NCBI RefSeq assembly: GCF_028993555.1
Contig: NZ_CP118610.1
Span: 2,356,001-2,420,000, forward strand
From: Ensifer adhaerens
GTDB taxonomy: Bacteria > Pseudomonadota > Alphaproteobacteria > Rhizobiales > Rhizobiaceae
Reading direction: 5' to 3'
DNA length: 64,000 nt
Shown: positions 43,877-52,747 of the stretch, piece by piece
Position numbering within the stretch: position 1 is the first letter of the stretch
How the letters are laid out: the number at the start of each line of letters is the position of its first letter
Notes under the pieces: generated by a model
What the model was told of the DNA's origin: nothing
The model's database searches: none
What the model saw: the letters and a program-made list of their open reading frames with translations, nothing else
Made by a program: the position numbers and the translations under genes

Positions 43877-45067
43877 CTAACGGAACACGACGGAGAAATC
43901 CGCGCCGTATTCGGGCTCGTCGATCCACCCGTTGAGCACGAGGACCGCGCCGAGGCGGCCGATCTCGTCCGAGCTCTTTGCCGCCTGGCCGTTGCCGCCG
44001 GTAACGACAGCGATACGGCTCCCCTCTGCAAAGCCGATATAGGGCAGCCCGTGCCGGGTGAACGAAGTGACGCAGGGCGAAAAGTGAGTGGAGACCGGTT
44101 GCAAGCCGGGCATCACCTCGCCGAGCAGTCCGCCCAAATGCGCCGCCGCCGCCGCGCCGCCCGAGCCGCGGAACCATTGACGCACCGCCGGTTCGCCTTC
44201 GAGGATCCGGTCGGTCGGATCGCCGCCGATCTTGATGTAGTGCTTGCCGTCCGCGTAGCCGACCGGCGGCAGCAGGTAGTAGCTTCTCTCCTGCTCCGCC
44301 GCCGCACCGATGAGGGAGGGCATGCCCTGGAAATCTGGCAGATCCCGGCTCGCCACCTCGGCAAAGAACACGGTGCGCGCCTTGACGGTGAGATCGATCG
44401 GCCTCGGCAGCAGTGCTGCAGATATCGAGAACCCGCCGGCAGCAACGATCACCCGGCCCGCGGCGAACCGCTTTCCGTCGACGGTCGCGACAACCACGCA
44501 ATCGCCCTCCTCCGCCACGGCCGCGACCTCGCTGCACACGATCCGGGCGCCCGCCTTCTCGGCACACACCGCTTGTGCCGCGACCAGAGCCCGCGGGTTG
44601 ATGTAGCCGGCCCCACGCCTCTCGTGTACGCCGGCAGTGCCATCGGGGAAACGGAACCAGGGAAACCGCTGCGACAACGCCTCGCCATCGTAGAGCGGCG
44701 CCTCGACGCCAAGCGCGTCGCGCGCCTTCTCCACCTGCTCGATATAGTCGTAGGAAGATCCGGGCGCCGGCCCGGCGATCAGGCAGCCGACTTCATGGTA
44801 GAAGGTGATGCCGCTTTCGCCTTCGATTTCGCCGTAGCGCTCGATCGAGCGCCTGGCGAGCCGCGCCCAGACTGGATCGTCGTCAATCGTGCGGGTGATG
44901 CGGGCATTGTCGTAGTGGCTGGAAAAGACGCCGGGATGATTGACCCAGTCCGTCGGCTCGTCCGGGCCGATCAGCGCGACCTTGGCCCCTGAAAGGGCCA
45001 GGTGGCGGGCGGCTGCAGCCCCCATCATGCCCTTGCCGACGACAATGAAATCAAAGCTTTCCGACAT
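43877..45067 (-). CDS. FAD-dependent oxidoreductase, DAO family (sarcosine/glycine oxidase-like)
   Basis: A 396-residue flavoprotein. The N-terminus has the ADP-binding beta-alpha-beta fold (SFDFIVVGKGMMGAAAARHL, a GxGxxG variant), a covalent-flavin-type SHYDNARITR segment, the second conserved block RVIVAAGGFSIS, and the C-terminal TSFTRHGLPYIGFAEGSRIA, all DAO family features seen in monomeric sarcosine oxidases and N-methyltryptophan oxidase relatives. The ATG at 45067 follows AGGAA by 5 nt. It probably oxidises an N-methyl or amino compound to give H2O2; the substrate is not readable. It stands alone. Confidence 0.88.
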   Translation of the reverse strand: MSESFDFIVVGKGMMGAAAARHLALSGAKVALIGPDEPTDWVNHPGVFSSHYDNARITRTIDDDPVWARLARRSIERYGEIEGESGITFYHEVGCLIAGPAPGSSYDYIEQVEKARDALGVEAPLYDGEALSQRFPWFRFPDGTAGVHERRGAGYINPRALVAAQAVCAEKAGARIVCSEVAAVAEEGDCVVVATVDGKRFAAGRVIVAAGGFSISAALLPRPIDLTVKARTVFFAEVASRDLPDFQGMPSLIGAAAEQERSYYLLPPVGYADGKHYIKIGGDPTDRILEGEPAVRQWFRGSGGAAAAAHLGGLLGEVMPGLQPVSTHFSPCVTSFTRHGLPYIGFAEGSRIAVVTGGNGQAAKSSDEIGRLGAVLVLNGWIDEPEYGADFSVVFR

Positions 45068-45185
45068 GCCGTTCCTCATCCCTTTTGCTCAAGGGGAGAT
45101 AGCATGCCGGAGCCGATATGGCACCACGATGGTTGTAGGAAATTCCGTATGCGCCGGAACGCGAGACCTGTCCGGCTACTGCGTG

Positions 45186-45281
45186 TCTCCTTAAATCGAC
45201 CTCGATTTAAGGACAAAGACATGCAGAAAATCAAAGGGCTACAGCGACCTTTGCGCGTCTGATAAGACGCGCGGCGCTGTA
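45186..45281 (+). repeat. Two-palindrome intergenic element, copy B
   Basis: Left palindrome CCTTAAATCG/CGATTTAAGG is perfect over 10 bp (45187-45210). A frame from 45219 encodes MQKIKGLQRPLRV and stops with TGA-TAA in the loop of the right hairpin (GCGCGTCT...AGACGCGC inside CTACAGCG...CGCTGTAG). Same orientation as copy C, 180 bp away. This and copy C fill most of the 455-bp gap 45068-45522, which has no other gene. Confidence 0.88.
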
Positions 45282-45368
45282 GAGCATCCGCCATCGCCGG
45301 GCGCGGCTGGCGGATGAAGCTCTTCGCTGAGTGCATGCTTCCTGGATCGCACCGGATCGATTGCATGT

Positions 45369-45462
45369 TTCCTCCAACCGTATCCGGTTAGAGGACAAAA
45401 CCATGCAGCAATTCAAAGTGCTGCAGCGACCTTTGCGCGTCTCAAAAAGACTCGGCGCTGAA
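45369..45462 (+). repeat. Two-palindrome intergenic element, copy C (degenerate right half)
   Basis: Left palindrome CCTCCAACCG/CGGTTAGAGG (9 of 10 pairs, with compensatory changes relative to copy B). The micro-frame at 45403 begins MQQFKVLQRPLRVS but the stop in the loop is lost, because the inner stem has decayed to GTCT/AGAC. The outer CAGCG/CGCTG pairing remains. Confidence 0.82.
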
Positions 45463-45522
45463 GGGACGATGCGCGACGCTATGGCTGACCAAAGAACGCG
45501 CCGGCGCTTGTCATGCAGTCGA

Positions 45523-46050
45523 TCAGTCGATGATGTCCTGGACCTTGCCGCAATAGCGCTTGGAAACCGGGTTCATGCGCTTGGCACCGTGGCCGGCATT
45601 GTACTTGAGAACCGTGCCGCAGGTCGTGCCACCGGACAGTTCATGCGCCATGGCAAGGTACTTCATGCCGAACTTGATGTTGGTTTCCGGATCGTAGAGA
45701 CCCTTGGAGGAACCGGAATAGCCCATCATGCGGGCGGTGGAGGGCTTGATCTGCATCAGGCCGATTTCGCCGGCGCTGCCGCGTGCCTTGGGATTGAAGT
45801 TGCTTTCGACCTTGACGATCGCATGCGCCAGATCGATCGGAACGCCGTACTGCTTGGCGTAGGTCTTGATCAGACCCGTGTACTGGACGTTCTGGACGAG
45901 ATCCGGCTTGGGATAGCCTGTGGTACGGGTGACGGACTGGATGGACGAGGTCTTGATGGTCTTATCGACACTCCCCGCATACGACGTACCCATCCCGGCG
46001 AAGAACATGCCAAGGCATGCCGCCACCGCAGCAACAGACGAAATTCTCAT
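45523..46050 (-). CDS. Lytic transglycosylase (SLT domain)
   Basis: A 175-residue secreted muramidase-type enzyme. A signal peptide spans about the first 25 residues (RISSVAAVAACLGMFFAGMG). The SLT domain follows, with catalytic glutamate E82 in AIVKVESNFNPKA, the GLMQIKPSTA motif and the C-terminal LKYNAG motif. It cleaves the MurNAc-GlcNAc bond, leaving 1,6-anhydro ends. The ATG at 46050 was chosen because the signal peptide begins there; the upstream 25 codons look unlike coding sequence. It may serve cell-wall turnover or secretion-system assembly. Confidence 0.92.
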   Translation of the reverse strand: MRISSVAAVAACLGMFFAGMGTSYAGSVDKTIKTSSIQSVTRTTGYPKPDLVQNVQYTGLIKTYAKQYGVPIDLAHAIVKVESNFNPKARGSAGEIGLMQIKPSTARMMGYSGSSKGLYDPETNIKFGMKYLAMAHELSGGTTCGTVLKYNAGHGAKRMNPVSKRYCGKVQDIID

Positions 46051-46274
46051 GTAGTTTGAATTCTCCGGTCTGGGGAATGGACCGAAGCGCACCCCGCTTC
46101 GAACCTCACTTCCCGATCGTTTCATTCACAGGAAGTGAGCGTTGCGCCCTGATGCTCCTGCAGTTCCAATGGGGCGGGAAATGAATGCCGCATCATGGTA
46201 AACATGTGGCAAAGCTAAAAAAACATGCCAAAAATATCTGCAGAAGTGCCGTTTTGACGAAAAAATCTTCCGCG

Positions 46275-47039
46275 TCAGGCGGTGAATCGCGGCAGTCCGG
46301 AGAGCAACCGGTGCAGCGTATCAAGGGTTGAGATGTCGGCGATGCCATCCACCCTTTGTTGTCGGAAGTGCCGCTGGAACGCGGCTATCGCGCCTTCTGT
46401 CTTCTCACAGAATTCGCCATTCACATCAATGCCATAGCCATAAAGGGACAGCATCGACTGGATGGCTTCCACCGGCTGGCCCTGGTCGCCGCGCTGGAAA
46501 AAGCGTCCGCCGCCGATCGGCGCCGGTTCGACCCAGTGTCCGACCCCTTCGCGATGAAGAATGTGCCAGGGAAATTTTTCTCCCGGGTCGACCTTGCGAA
46601 TGGGGGCAATATCGCTGTGTGCGAGCACTCTTTCAGGCGCGATCGACCAGCGATCGCCGCAGTCCCGACACAATTCCACAACTGCTGCTATCTGTTTCTC
46701 CGGAAAGTCCGGCAGCCCGCCCGGGTGACCCGGGTTGGCGATCTCTATTCCGATCGAGCAGGAGTTGATGTCGGTCTCGCCCTTCCAATAGCTCTTGCCG
46801 GCATGCCAGGCGCGGCGCGCCTCCGGCACGAGCTGATCGACACGCCCGTCCTCGTGGACGAAGTAATGGCTGGAGACCTGGCTTTCCTCGCGACAAAGCC
46901 ATTCGAGCGCCGAAGCGCCCGTCGGCATGCCGGTGTAATGCAGAACGATCATATCCGGCGCGCGCTGGTCGACGCGGTCGCCGAAATTGGGCGACGGCAT
47001 GAAGCGTGCACCCGGATAGTCGCAGTATTTCGAGGTCAT
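46275..47039 (-). CDS. N-acetylmuramoyl-L-alanine amidase (AmiD/AmpD-like) with peptidoglycan-binding domain
   Basis: A 254-residue amidase_2 family enzyme cutting the bond between MurNAc and L-Ala. Zinc ligands and catalytic residues are visible in IVLHYTGM, ARRAWHAGKSYW and AHSDIAPIRKVDPGEKFPW. A C-terminal peptidoglycan-binding domain (EAIQSMLSLYGYGIDVNGEF, about residues 180-250) follows. There is no signal peptide, so it may be the cytoplasmic recycling type, but AmiD-type proteins are exported, so location is open. Its ATG overlaps the stop of the TerB/DnaJ gene as ATGA, indicating one operon. Confidence 0.92.
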   Translation of the reverse strand: MTSKYCDYPGARFMPSPNFGDRVDQRAPDMIVLHYTGMPTGASALEWLCREESQVSSHYFVHEDGRVDQLVPEARRAWHAGKSYWKGETDINSCSIGIEIANPGHPGGLPDFPEKQIAAVVELCRDCGDRWSIAPERVLAHSDIAPIRKVDPGEKFPWHILHREGVGHWVEPAPIGGGRFFQRGDQGQPVEAIQSMLSLYGYGIDVNGEFCEKTEGAIAAFQRHFRQQRVDGIADISTLDTLHRLLSGLPRFTA

Positions 47040-47743
47040 GCGGCTCGGCGTTCTTTCTCGATCGCCTCATAGGCGGCATTCAGCGCCGCCATGCGATCAT
47101 TGGCGATCGCGTGGAATTCTTGCGGTACGCCGCGCGCAACCAGCATGTCCGGGTGGTTCTCGGAAACGAGCACCCGGTAGCGCCTGCGGATATCGGCGAA
47201 GTCATCCTTACGCGAAACACCGAGCACCTGATAGGGGTCACGGCCGTCACCATGGACATGACGGGCCATGATGCGTTCGAAATGTCCCTCGTCCATGCCG
47301 AAGATGTCTGCCACGCGCAAAAGGAAGGCGAGCTCGCGCTCATGCACCGCGCCATCCGACTTGGCGATGTGGAAAAGGCCGTCGACGATGTCCTCGAGGA
47401 TCGGGCAGTTCTTTTCGCAGGACGAACACAGCGACGCCATCTTCTCCGCATAGGCCTCGTAACCGGCGACGTCCTGGCGCGCCAGATTATAGAGACGCGC
47501 GACATTCTGCGCCTGATCCGGCGGAAACTGGAAGATATCGCGAAAAGCCGCGACCTCGGCCTCGGTCACGATGCCGTCGGCCTTGGCCATCTTGGCCGAA
47601 AGCGCGATCATGGCGACCGAGAATGCCACCTTGCGCCGTGTTTCCGGATCGCCCTCGAACAGGGTACGCACGGCCTCAACCACGCCGGCAAGTGCATTGC
47701 CGGTGGCGGTAACGATCTTGAGGAGACTGTCCCAAAATGACAT
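47036..47743 (-). CDS. TerB-like and J-domain protein (DjlA-like co-chaperone)
   Basis: A 235-residue protein with an N-terminal TerB-like helical domain (RKVAFSVAMIALSAKMAKAD through FLLRVADIFGMDE) and a C-terminal J-domain (DPYQVLGVSRKDDFADIRRR), including the HPD motif (VSENHPDMLVARG) that stimulates DnaK ATPase. This order is that of DjlA. An N-terminal hydrophobic anchor is weak. A CxxC-like pair (CSSCEKNC) lies in the middle. The ATG at 47743 was chosen because the J/TerB region starts there; the upstream extension is not protein-like. It is coupled to the amidase gene by ATGA. Confidence 0.9.
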   Translation of the reverse strand: MSFWDSLLKIVTATGNALAGVVEAVRTLFEGDPETRRKVAFSVAMIALSAKMAKADGIVTEAEVAAFRDIFQFPPDQAQNVARLYNLARQDVAGYEAYAEKMASLCSSCEKNCPILEDIVDGLFHIAKSDGAVHERELAFLLRVADIFGMDEGHFERIMARHVHGDGRDPYQVLGVSRKDDFADIRRRYRVLVSENHPDMLVARGVPQEFHAIANDRMAALNAAYEAIEKERRAA

Positions 47744-48174
47744 GCGAGGTTCCCTGTATCTCCACTCTATAGCATGGACCGATGTGGTGGCAAATTGCAA
47801 GCGGTGGACGGTCCGAACCACGAGGATGACGAATTTGTGATGGCCCCTCACTATTGTCAATCCATCGATTGGAACTTGCGACAACCAGCCGACGGAAAGC
47901 TGTTCCCGCGGGAACAGCCATTCAACTAAGAAGAAATGTCATTTCGGCCCGCAAAGGCGGCAATTCCGCCTTCTGCAATATCCGGCCTGCGCGCCGCGCC
48001 GGCGTCGCTCCCTGCGACAATCCGCGCCGGCCCGTCCTGCCCCGGCCTTCCGGCGCTCGATGGCTCCTTGCGCGGGCAGTTCGACACAACATCCACAGGG
48101 CCGTCATTTAATTTCCATCCGATTTGCGTTATGGAGGCCCCACCCATCGCATGCCAAAGTCCCGAGGAGGAAAC
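47744..48174. promoter_or_regulatory. Divergent promoter region with a perfect 20-bp palindrome
   Basis: A 431-bp gap between the divergent djlA-like gene and pfp. At 47899-47918 lies an uninterrupted palindrome GCTGTTCCCGCGGGAACAGC, which looks like a dimeric regulator site rather than a terminator (no U-tract on either side). The rest is GC-rich and I find no supportable gene or ncRNA. Confidence 0.5.
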
Positions 48175-49392
48175 ATGGCCAAGAAAAAAGTCGCAATGCT
48201 GACGGCCGGCGGGCTCGCGCCCTGTCTGTCATCGGCGGTTGGGGGCCTGATCGAGCGCTACACCGACGTCGCGCCCGAGTATGAGCTGGTCGCCTATCGC
48301 TCCGGCTACCAGGGCGTGCTCTTGGGCGACCGCATCGAGATCACCCGCGACATGCGCGAGAAGGCGCATATCCTGCACCGCCATGGCGGCTCGCCGATCG
48401 GCAACAGCCGCGTCAAGCTCACCAACGCGGCCGACTGCGTCAAGCGCGGCCTCGTCAAGGATGGCGAGAACCCGCTGCGCGTCGCCGCAGAACGGCTGGC
48501 CAATGACGGCATCTCGATCCTCCACACGATCGGTGGCGACGACACCAACACGACGGCGGCGGATCTCGCCGCCTATCTCGGCGCCAACGGCTACAACCTG
48601 ACTGTGGTCGGCCTGCCGAAGACCGTCGACAACGACGTCGTGCCGATCCGCCAGACGCTCGGCGCCTGGACGGCCGCCGAATACGGCGCCCGCTTCTTCG
48701 ATAATGTCAGCAACGAGCAGAGCGCCGCACCGCGTACGCTGGTCGTCCATGAAGTCATGGGCCGCCATTGCGGCTGGCTGACGGCGGCCACCGCCCGCTC
48801 CTATGTCCAGGCGATCGACGACAAGGAGTTCGTCGACGGCTTCATGATGAACCGTCAGATGAAGAACATCGACGGGCTCTATCTGCCGGAGATGAAGTTC
48901 GACCTGCAGGGCGAAGCCGATCGCCTGCGCCAGGTCATGGACCGCACCGGCTTCGTGACGCTGTTCGTCAGTGAAGGCGCCTGCCTCGATGCAATCGTCG
49001 CCGAACGGGAAGCGGCCGGCGAAACGATCAAGCGCGATGCCTTCGGCCACGTGAAGATCGACACCATCAATGTCGGCAACTGGTTCTCCAAGCAGTTCGC
49101 AGCCCTGCTCGGCGCCGAGCGCGCGATGGTGCAGAAGTCCGGCTACTACGCCCGCTCCGCTCCGGCCAACGGCGACGACCTGCGCCTGATCCAGAGCATG
49201 GTCGACCTCGCCGTCGAAAGCGCGCTCAACAAGGTCTCTGGCGTCACCGGTCACGACGAGGACCAGGGCGGCAAGCTGCGCACGATCGAATTCCCGCGCA
49301 TCAAGGGCGGCAAGCAGTTCGACACCTCGGTCAAGTGGTTCGGCGACGTGATGGACGTCATCGGCCAGAAGTGGCAGGCGCAGAAGCACTGA
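48175..49392 (+). CDS. pfp: Diphosphate--fructose-6-phosphate 1-phosphotransferase (PPi-PFK)
   Basis: Reversible glycolytic enzyme that phosphorylates fructose 6-phosphate with pyrophosphate. The 405-residue product begins KKVAMLTAGGLAPCLSSAVG. Two sites discriminate donor: GGDDT at residues 120-124 (ATP enzymes have GGDGS) and PKTVDND at 148-154 (ATP enzymes have PGTIDND). The Asp and Lys at these places are the PPi-type residues, so this is PPi-dependent. GAGGAGG lies upstream of the ATG at 48175. Rhizobia mainly use Entner-Doudoroff and gluconeogenic routes, so it probably works in the reverse direction as well. Confidence 0.95.
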   Translation: MAKKKVAMLTAGGLAPCLSSAVGGLIERYTDVAPEYELVAYRSGYQGVLLGDRIEITRDMREKAHILHRHGGSPIGNSRVKLTNAADCVKRGLVKDGENPLRVAAERLANDGISILHTIGGDDTNTTAADLAAYLGANGYNLTVVGLPKTVDNDVVPIRQTLGAWTAAEYGARFFDNVSNEQSAAPRTLVVHEVMGRHCGWLTAATARSYVQAIDDKEFVDGFMMNRQMKNIDGLYLPEMKFDLQGEADRLRQVMDRTGFVTLFVSEGACLDAIVAEREAAGETIKRDAFGHVKIDTINVGNWFSKQFAALLGAERAMVQKSGYYARSAPANGDDLRLIQSMVDLAVESALNKVSGVTGHDEDQGGKLRTIEFPRIKGGKQFDTSVKWFGDVMDVIGQKWQAQKH

Positions 49393-49457
49393 CTTCAGGT
49401 ATTCCGGCGAGTGCGGGTGCGTCCGCCACCGCCGACAACCACTGATTAGACGTTGAC

Positions 49458-49526
49458 GGCTCCGCGTTTCCGTGGCTGGCTCGGCAAAATTGATTGCCGA
49501 GACCACCTCAAACGCGGAGCCTTTTC
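49458..49526 (+). promoter_or_regulatory. Nested hairpin leader covering the LysE-gene ribosome site
   Basis: GGCTCCGCGTTT (49458-49469) pairs with AAACGCGGAGCC (49510-49521), whose GGAG is the ribosome site of the LysE gene. Inside are GTGG/CCAC (49472, 49503) and CTCGGCAA/TTGCCGAG (49480-49501) with loop AATTGA. TTTTC follows the closing stem directly before the ATG. It could be a translational switch, a terminator for pfp, or both. Confidence 0.7.
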
Positions 49527-50162
49527 ATGTCTTTCGAACATTGGTTTGCCTTTGCCGCAGCTTCTGCCGTGCTGCTCGCCATCCCAGGCCCCACCATTCT
49601 TCTCGTCATTTCCTATGCGCTCGGCCATGGCCGCAAGACTGCCGGCGCCACGGTCGCCGGCGTGGCCCTCGGCGACTTCACCGCGATGACCGCCTCGATG
49701 CTCGGCCTCGGTGCGCTGCTTGCGACCTCGGCGGCGATCTTCACCGTGCTGAAATGGGTGGGTGCTGCCTATCTCATCTGGCTCGGCATCAAGCTCTGGC
49801 GCGCGCCGGTTTCAGCCGGCGGCGAAGCCGACATCGAAACCACCCCCACCGAGCGGCCGCTGCGTATCTTCTTTCATACCTATGCGGTGACCGCGCTGAA
49901 CCCGAAAAGCATCGTCTTCTTCGTCGCCTTCCTGCCGCAGTTCCTCGATCTCAGCCAGCCGCTCTTTACCCAGATGGCAATTTTCGAGCTCACCTTCCTG
50001 ACGCTCGCGATCCTCAACGCCAGCCTCTACGCGGCCCTTGCGACCGCTGCGCGCAGCACGATTTCCAGGCCGAATATCCGGCGGATCGTCAACCGCGCCG
50101 GCGGTTCCATGCTCATTGGTGCGGGGCTTCTGACGGCGACGATGAAGCGCGCCACGGCGTGA
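49527..50162 (+). CDS. LysE/RhtB family amino acid exporter
   Basis: A 211-residue inner-membrane exporter with six hydrophobic spans. The conserved N-terminus AIPGPTILLVISYALGHGRK and the later TALNPKSIVFFVAFLPQF are the two signature regions of the LysE/RhtB superfamily. It exports a basic or neutral amino acid or homoserine-lactone-like solute. The ATG at 49527 is set by the GGAG within the leader; the track-long frame beginning 33 bp earlier lies inside the hairpin. The leader suggests that translation responds to a signal. Confidence 0.93.
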   Translation: MSFEHWFAFAAASAVLLAIPGPTILLVISYALGHGRKTAGATVAGVALGDFTAMTASMLGLGALLATSAAIFTVLKWVGAAYLIWLGIKLWRAPVSAGGEADIETTPTERPLRIFFHTYAVTALNPKSIVFFVAFLPQFLDLSQPLFTQMAIFELTFLTLAILNASLYAALATAARSTISRPNIRRIVNRAGGSMLIGAGLLTATMKRATA

Positions 50163-50278
50163 AATACACCCTCGCGCTTGCCGCCGCCAGCCGCATAGGT
50201 TAATGGAGATTCACTCTTGGCGGCTGGCAACCGCTGATTTGCAGGGGCTACGGGGCCCAGAAGCACGAAAGTGACAGA

Positions 50279-51325
50279 ATGGCGAAGTACCGTATTTCCC
50301 TTACCAAACAGACGTTTGGCGTGGCCGCTATACTGTCGGCGACCATCGTCTCGGGATGCTCAACGGTAGAGCACACGTCGCTTGAAGAACTGACGGCCGT
50401 GCAGACGGTCACCCCGCTCGCAAAGCCCGGCACTGAAATGACGGCCTACGCGCTGCCCACGCCTGACGGCGTGGCCACCGCGACGAGCGCTGCGCTGACG
50501 GCGCAGACGGCCGCCCAGGCATCGGGCATGGCGGTCACCTATCCGGTCGCGACTGACCTGGCGCAAGGTGCCGAAGCCGCCCCTTCGATGGTCGCGGTTC
50601 CCGCGACCAAGCCGGGCGACACCATGGCGCTTGCGATGGTTGCACCGACGACGCAAACCGGCGCCACGGCGGCGATCGCCGCGGCCGAAGCTCCGGCCTC
50701 GGCCGAGGCAATGCAGATGGCCGCAGTTGCCCCCTCTCCCGCAGCGATGAAGACGGCCCGCGTCCAGGACCTGCCGGTCTCGACGCTCGCGGTTGCCGCG
50801 GCGATGGAATCGGACTTCGACACCGGCGAGCCCGTCGGTCTCGAAACGCTGGTCGCCAACCGCATGATCGTTCCGACCGAGCGTCCGAAGACAGGCGTCA
50901 TCGGCTCGACGGTCGCAGCCGTGGCCAGCGTCATTCCGGATTCAATGAAGCTCAGCAATGCGCCGACGAGCTCCCGTCCCGACCTCGACAAGCTGATCAA
51001 GTACTATGCCGACCTGAACGATATTCCGGTCGAACTGGTTCACCGCGTCGTCAAGCGCGAGAGCAACTACAATCCGCGTGCTTACAGCAGGGGCAATTAC
51101 GGCCTTATGCAGATCCGCTACAATACCGCCAAGGGCCTCGGCTATGACGGCCCGGCGGAAGGCCTGTTCGACGCCGAGACCAACCTCAAATACGCGACCA
51201 AGTATCTGCACGGCGCCTGGATGGTGGCCGACAACCAGCACGACAGCGCGGTCAAGCTCTATGCCAGCGGCTACTACTACCACGCCAAGCGCAAGGGCCT
51301 TCTCGACGACCTCGGCATGAAGTGA
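50279..51325 (+). CDS. Lipoprotein lytic transglycosylase (SLT domain, long Ala-rich linker)
   Basis: A 348-residue lipoprotein. The lipobox (IVSGC, Cys27) is followed by about 190 residues rich in Ala, Thr and Pro with no predicted fold, probably a linker that spans the periplasm. The C-terminal 110 residues are the SLT domain with catalytic E261 (VVKRESNYNPRA), YGLMQIRYNTAKG and the ASGYYYHAKRKG end. It cleaves peptidoglycan to 1,6-anhydro products. It is monocistronic, with no neighbour overlapping. Confidence 0.92.
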   Translation: MAKYRISLTKQTFGVAAILSATIVSGCSTVEHTSLEELTAVQTVTPLAKPGTEMTAYALPTPDGVATATSAALTAQTAAQASGMAVTYPVATDLAQGAEAAPSMVAVPATKPGDTMALAMVAPTTQTGATAAIAAAEAPASAEAMQMAAVAPSPAAMKTARVQDLPVSTLAVAAAMESDFDTGEPVGLETLVANRMIVPTERPKTGVIGSTVAAVASVIPDSMKLSNAPTSSRPDLDKLIKYYADLNDIPVELVHRVVKRESNYNPRAYSRGNYGLMQIRYNTAKGLGYDGPAEGLFDAETNLKYATKYLHGAWMVADNQHDSAVKLYASGYYYHAKRKGLLDDLGMK

Positions 51326-51369
51326 GCTAAATCAGCACCGCTGATTGTCCAGACCGATCTACGAGGCGC

Positions 51370-52722
51370 TCAATCGAGCGCCTCTATTATTTTGGCGTTG
51401 AGCTTCTGCACGTCGTAGCCGAGGCGTGAGGGCGTGAGCCCCAGCCGGACCACCGCGAGCTTCAGCGACGGCACCAGCATGATCGCCTGGCCGTCATGGC
51501 CGAGCATCCAGAAGGCGTCCGCCGGGAAACTGCCGGAACCGGCGCGCACGCCGTTTTCTTCGAGCCACACCTGGCCCTGGCCATATTTGCCGCCAGAAGC
51601 CTTGGTCGGTGCGCGCATGAAGGCGACGTAATCCTTCGGCAGCATCGCCCTCCCCTTCCACACGCCATCCTGCAGCAGGAACTGTGCGAAGCGCGCCCAG
51701 TCCTGCGCTGTGGCATACATATAGGACGAGCCGACGAAGGTGCCGCTCGCATCGGTTTCGAGCACGGCGCTACTCATGCCCAAAGGGGCGAACAGTTGAT
51801 CGTGCGGAAAAGCAAGGGCTTCTGCCGGATCGTCGAAGGTCCGCATCCAGATGCGCGACAGCAACGTGCTCGTGCCGCTCGAATAGCTGAACTTCGCGCT
51901 GGGATCTGATGTCAGCGGCTTGGCCGCCGCATAACCCGCCATATCCTTCTCCAGATAGAGCATGCGCGTCACATCGGTAACGTCACCATAGTTCTCGTTG
52001 AATTCGAGGCCGCTCTGCATACCCATCAGGTCGGCAAGCGTGATGCTGGCCCGTTTGTCGCCCGCCCATTCCGGCAGGAGCCCGGCGCGCGCCACGTCCA
52101 TTTTACCTTCGGCCACACGCAGGCCGATCAGCGCCGCCGTGATCGATTTCGTCATCGACCAGCCGAGCAAGGGCGTCGAACGATCGAAGCCCTGGCCATA
52201 GGTCTCGGCGACCAGGCGGCCATCGCGGATGACGGCAATCGCCCGCGCGCCCGGACCGGCGAGATCGGCATCTTCGATAAGCTTCTGCAAGGTAGGATCG
52301 ATCGCAGCGCCCTCACCTTCCGGCCAGGGAGTCTCGGAAGCAGGCGCAGCCACGGACGTCGCGGTCTTGATCGACAGCAGGCTCGTGCCGTCGCCATCCG
52401 GCAGGCTCGTACATCCTGCGCCCGGTCGATAGGCAGCAGTGCCCGCCGCTGCAAAGCCGAGAATCCGCGCGGTCACCATCTGTCTTTCCGGTTCAACGGC
52501 AACCTTGACCAGCTTCAGCAAGGGGTGTCCCGGCGCCTGGACATCATCGGCCAGCACCGACTGGGCATCCCGTTTCGCGATGAAGACATTGGAGCAGACG
52601 ATCTTCGCGGCGTACCCATCACCGACCTTGAGCAATTCCGGCGGCGCGATCGCGAGCCAACCGAAGAGGGCGACAACACCCAGCCCCAGCGCCGCGCCTG
52701 ATATCCTCAACATGCGTCTCAT
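51370..52722 (-). CDS. Serine hydrolase, beta-lactamase/class C-like (DUF-type, secreted)
   Basis: A 450-residue secreted or membrane-anchored hydrolase. An N-terminal hydrophobic segment (ISGAALGLGVVALFGWLAIA) is followed by about 140 residues of unknown fold and then the class C-type serine domain with SxxK at S189-K192 (LGWSMTKSITAALIG), a tyrosine motif (KFSYSSGTSTLLS) and HDG near the C-terminus (WMLGHDGQAIMLV). These three motifs define penicillin-recognising serine enzymes; esterase or D-aminopeptidase activity is as likely as beta-lactamase. GGAGGG lies 5 nt upstream of the ATG at 52722. Confidence 0.88.
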   Translation of the reverse strand: MRRMLRISGAALGLGVVALFGWLAIAPPELLKVGDGYAAKIVCSNVFIAKRDAQSVLADDVQAPGHPLLKLVKVAVEPERQMVTARILGFAAAGTAAYRPGAGCTSLPDGDGTSLLSIKTATSVAAPASETPWPEGEGAAIDPTLQKLIEDADLAGPGARAIAVIRDGRLVAETYGQGFDRSTPLLGWSMTKSITAALIGLRVAEGKMDVARAGLLPEWAGDKRASITLADLMGMQSGLEFNENYGDVTDVTRMLYLEKDMAGYAAAKPLTSDPSAKFSYSSGTSTLLSRIWMRTFDDPAEALAFPHDQLFAPLGMSSAVLETDASGTFVGSSYMYATAQDWARFAQFLLQDGVWKGRAMLPKDYVAFMRAPTKASGGKYGQGQVWLEENGVRAGSGSFPADAFWMLGHDGQAIMLVPSLKLAVVRLGLTPSRLGYDVQKLNAKIIEALD

Positions 52723-52747
52723 GCGTTCCCTCCGGCCGTCTCATGCA

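Noticed and set aside
43266..43880. Plus-strand open frame (204 codons) and minus frames between 43105 and 44567
   Set aside because: They cross the RNase P RNA gene, whose conserved helices explain the sequence.
45186..45462. Copies B and C as a possible CRISPR array
   Set aside because: Only two copies in tandem, ~180 bp apart, with internal palindromes and no uniform spacers; further copies are scattered over 25 kb and no cas genes occur.
45331..46059. Plus-strand frame of 242 codons starting in repeat copy C
   Set aside because: It begins with the repeat micro-ORF whose stop has been lost and then runs antisense through the transglycosylase gene.
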